In this document: positions 7,340-9,253 of the stretch, piece by piece | How positions within the stretch are numbered: position 1 is the stretch's first letter | How the letters are laid out: each line of letters opens with the position of its first letter | Source of the DNA: an uncultured Ellagibacter sp. | Lineage (GTDB): Bacteria; Actinomycetota; Coriobacteriia; Coriobacteriales; Eggerthellaceae | Direction: 5' to 3' | Assembly: GCA_934661105.1 (NCBI GenBank) | Contig: CAKUIV010000078.1 | Coordinates: 1 to 9,253, forward strand | DNA length: 9,253 bases | Translations under genes and position numbers: made by a program | The notes under the pieces: generated by a model | Database searches by the model: none | What the model saw: the letters and a program-made list of their open reading frames with translations, nothing else | Told to the model about the DNA's origin: nothing

Positions 7340-8218
7340 GTGAAGCTTTCCCGCAACAACGACACCTCCGCCACGCAGGCGGCCGCGGCCAATACCTCGG
7401 CCGGCACGGCACGCGATCCGCGTCGCACGCTTGTCGCGGCCGTTCTGTGGCTGCTGCTTCTCGTGGTCGCCCTCGGCGCCGTCACGCTCGCGTGGTTCAG
7501 CTCGTCGCGCTACACCAACGTCACGCCGGTGGCGCACACGGTGAGCGACAGCGGAACCGAGCTGCTCATCGGCCCGACCGAAAGCGGCCCGTTCGACACC
7601 TCGTGCGAGCTCGCGAACGTCGACAAGACGCTCTATCCCGTCTCCACCGCCGATCTTTCCACCTTCTGGCGCTCCAGCTTCCAGAACGCGAGCGGCATCA
7701 CCACCGACTACGCCGATTGCACGGCGAACGTGGGCGACTTCGCGCTCACGGGCTCGTTCTACCTGAAGGGCGCGTCGACCCCGCTTGATGTGTACCTCTA
7801 CCAAAGCCAGATGAGCGTTTCCTCCGACCCGCAGCTGCTCGCGGCGCTGCGCGTCGGGTTCGTCGTTCACACCGCTTCGGGCACGCAAGCCCGCATCTTC
7901 GCCTGCGACGATTTGGGCTCGACCTCCGGTGCCGTCGCGCGGCGCACCACGGCGGAAGAAGGCGTGGTCGTCGCGGGTTCCGGCTCGTGGGCTTACGCTT
8001 CCGACCCGGCGCTTTCTATCGGCGGCTACACGATGGACGGCGAAGGCAGCGCCCCCACGTCGCGCGCGGGGGCTCAAGCCCTGTGCACGCTCGCGGCGGA
8101 CGAGGTCGCGCGCGTGGACTACTTCGTGTACATGGAAGGCTGCGACGAGAACTGCATCGACGAGGCGCAGTCGCGCGACCTCTCGCTTGCGTTCGCGTTC
8201 GCGGCGCAGAAGGCTTAA
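7340..8218 (+). CDS. TasA/camelysin-like exported protein, paralog 2
   Basis: 292 residues from a GTG start. The N-terminus is longer than in the sister proteins: residues 8-24 are a low-complexity Ala/Thr/Ser/Asn stretch, followed by RDPRR and a hydrophobic helix at about 30-48. TLAWF at 49-53 takes the place of the T-Y-A-W-F motif. Paralog motifs are LYPVST (98-103), RVGFVV (171-176) and DYFVYMEGCDENC (260-272). The first Cys of the C-terminal C-x-x-x-C is at 268 and the second at 272, as in paralog 1 (262 and 266). The rest of the mature protein is Ser/Thr/Ala/Asp-rich and probably all-beta. The gene is 13 bases after paralog 1 and 11 bases before paralog 3, so the three are almost certainly co-transcribed. 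Subunit of a surface fibre or matrix is inferred; the extended cytoplasmic tail is unexplained. Confidence 0.8.
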   Translation: MKLSRNNDTSATQAAAANTSAGTARDPRRTLVAAVLWLLLLVVALGAVTLAWFSSSRYTNVTPVAHTVSDSGTELLIGPTESGPFDTSCELANVDKTLYPVSTADLSTFWRSSFQNASGITTDYADCTANVGDFALTGSFYLKGASTPLDVYLYQSQMSVSSDPQLLAALRVGFVVHTASGTQARIFACDDLGSTSGAVARRTTAEEGVVVAGSGSWAYASDPALSIGGYTMDGEGSAPTSRAGAQALCTLAADEVARVDYFVYMEGCDENCIDEAQSRDLSLAFAFAAQKA

Positions 8219-8225
8219 AGGGGGG
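8217..8225 (+). promoter_or_regulatory. Ribosome binding site that sets the GTG start at 8230
   Basis: AAAGGGGGG overlaps the TAA of the preceding gene and lies 4 bases before GTG at 8230. It rejects the much longer frame that opens at 7987 inside paralog 2, whose first 81 residues are Arg-rich out-of-frame translation. Confidence 0.7.
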
Positions 8226-8229
8226 CAAC

Positions 8230-9132
8230 GTGGAATCGCGCACCGCATCGGCCGACGTCAAACGGCACATCCGCCGCACAAGAGCCGCCGCTATCGCCCT
8301 AGCCGCCATCATCGCGCTCGTGCTCGGCGTGGCAACCTACGCCTGGTTCACGAGCAACATGGCGGTCAACACCAACAGCGTGTCGGTCCACAGCGACGAC
8401 AGCCGCCTCGTCGTGGAGATGGGCGACGCCGACGCGAACAGCTGGTCAAGCGCCGACGAGGTGGCGCTTTCGACGAACAGCCCCGATAACCTGGTGCTTT
8501 ACCCGGTTTCCACGTTCGACCTTTCCGGGTTCGCGCAATGCACGCACACCGACGGCGACGGCAACGCCGCGTACTTCAAGCAGGCGGAAGACGGGCAGAC
8601 CTTCTATCACGGCTGGACGGACCTGCGCGCAAGCGTCGTTGGAGCCGGCGCGGACAAGGCCACGGGGCGGGTTTCCCTCTACTTGGCCGACTCGCTTGTC
8701 CCCGACGGCGCCGACCCCGAGCTTTTGCGCGCCACGCGCGTGGGGCTGAAGCTGTCGCGCGATGGGGAAGTGGTGAAGACGTGCTACTTCTCGCTCGACG
8801 ACACGGCGGGCAGCCATCGCGACGAACATCCGGCCACGCGCCCGAGTAGCCTTCCCAATTATTCCGACGGCATGCTGCTCGGGTGGCGAAACGGTGAACT
8901 GGCCTGCGCAAACGACGGCGTCGAGGACTACCGCTCTTACCTGATGGGCACAGACGAGTCTGCCACGCGCCCGCAAAGCGCGCTTGCGACGCTGGACCAG
9001 GGCGCCGCCTATCGCCTCGACGTGTACTACTACATCGAGGGCACCGACGCCGACAGCGCCGACTACCTCTACGGCGACATCGGCATCCTGCACCTGGGTC
9101 TGTTCGCCGTGCTCGACGGGCAGGGGGCGTAA
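8230..9132 (+). CDS. TasA/camelysin-like exported protein, paralog 3
   Basis: 300 residues from a GTG start with a good ribosome binding site. A basic N-terminus (KRHIRRTR, 11-18) precedes a hydrophobic helix at 19-35 and TYAWF at 36-40, followed by TSNMAVNTNSVSV, the closest of the set to the classical SipW-dependent signal and first mature strand. Shared motifs are LYPVST (90-95), RVGLKL (170-175) and DVYYYIEGTDADS (264-276). In that last motif both cysteines of the sister proteins are replaced (Thr272, Ser276). The mature domain is Asp/Ser/Ala-rich and predicted beta. The TAA stop overlaps the ATG of the next gene by one base, which implies translational coupling. An extracellular structural subunit is inferred; no enzyme motif is visible. 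Confidence 0.8.
   Translation: MESRTASADVKRHIRRTRAAAIALAAIIALVLGVATYAWFTSNMAVNTNSVSVHSDDSRLVVEMGDADANSWSSADEVALSTNSPDNLVLYPVSTFDLSGFAQCTHTDGDGNAAYFKQAEDGQTFYHGWTDLRASVVGAGADKATGRVSLYLADSLVPDGADPELLRATRVGLKLSRDGEVVKTCYFSLDDTAGSHRDEHPATRPSSLPNYSDGMLLGWRNGELACANDGVEDYRSYLMGTDESATRPQSALATLDQGAAYRLDVYYYIEGTDADSADYLYGDIGILHLGLFAVLDGQGA
9121..9127 (+). promoter_or_regulatory. Ribosome binding site for paralog 4, inside the end of paralog 3
   Basis: CAGGGGG lies 4 bases before the ATG at 9132 and is embedded in the final codons of the preceding gene. Together with the one-base stop/start overlap it supports coupled translation. Confidence 0.55.
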
Positions 9133-9253
9133 TGGATAGGAACCAAACGAAAGACCTCAAGCAGCGCCTTTCCGTCACGCTCGTGCTCGTGGCGTTCGCC
9201 CTCGTGGCCATCGCCATGGCGACGTTCGCGTGGTTCTCCATCGCCGACAACGC
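9132..9253 (+). CDS. TasA/camelysin-like exported protein, paralog 4, 3'-partial
   Basis: Only the first 40 residues are visible before the window ends. They show the same plan as the three genes before it: a polar, basic start (MDRNQTKDLKQR), a hydrophobic helix at about 14-30 and TFAWF at 31-35, then SIADNA. ATG is the start, in contrast to TTG or GTG in the preceding three. The one-base overlap with paralog 3 makes it part of the same operon. Whether the rest carries the P-V-S-T and E-G-x-D motifs cannot be seen here. Confidence 0.75.
   Translation, partial: MDRNQTKDLKQRLSVTLVLVAFALVAIAMATFAWFSIADN

Noticed and set aside
7987..8229. Upstream extension of paralog 3 starting inside paralog 2
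   Set aside because: The 81 extra residues are an out-of-frame, Arg-rich translation of paralog 2, and a strong ribosome binding site sits directly before the GTG at 8230.
7271..8248. Minus-strand open frame of 325 codons opposite paralog 2
   Set aside because: Highly Arg/Ala/Gly-rich translation typical of the complement of GC-rich coding DNA; the + strand gene here has motifs shared with its neighbours.

Overview
The window looks like a surface-protein locus of a high-GC Gram-positive bacterium, most likely a gut-type actinobacterium of class Coriobacteriia (Eggerthella/Slackia/Collinsella-like). That placement is an inference from the GC-rich coding sequence, the frequent GTG/TTG starts with strong AG-rich ribosome binding sites, and the style of the secreted proteins; no marker gene is present to prove it. 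All genes supported here lie on the + strand.

Layout: (1) From the left edge to 6290 runs one very long reading frame, at least 2095 residues, whose N-terminus lies off-window. It resembles giant extracellular beta-helix/adhesin-type proteins: glycine-pair repeats (consensus V-G-G-hydrophobic-x-G), many Asn/Asp/Ser/Thr-rich turns, and a long beta-rich C-terminal part that ends without an LPXTG motif or membrane anchor. (2) Between 6291 and 6462 is a short intergenic gap with a strong GC-rich hairpin (probable terminator), a weak promoter-like element and a small leader hairpin. (3) From 6463 to the right edge is a tight operon of four paralogous genes (three complete, the fourth cut by the window edge). 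Each encodes a basic N-terminus, one hydrophobic helix and a T-[YLF]-A-W-[FY] motif directly after it. This layout is typical of exported proteins processed by a SipW-like signal peptidase, such as TasA and camelysin. The three complete proteins (287, 292 and 300 aa) also share internal L-[YN]-P-V-S-T and R-V-G-hydrophobic motifs and a C-terminal D-V-Y-x-[WY]-x-E-G-x-D motif, so they are real paralogs despite low overall identity.

How they may work together (inference): the small paralogs may be subunits of an extracellular fibre or matrix and the giant protein a large adhesin or scaffold displayed with it. The dedicated signal peptidase this model needs is not in the window. A multi-paralog TasA-like operon next to a giant beta-helix protein in this lineage is the most interesting feature here. 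No tRNA, rRNA, CRISPR array, transposase or phage gene was seen.
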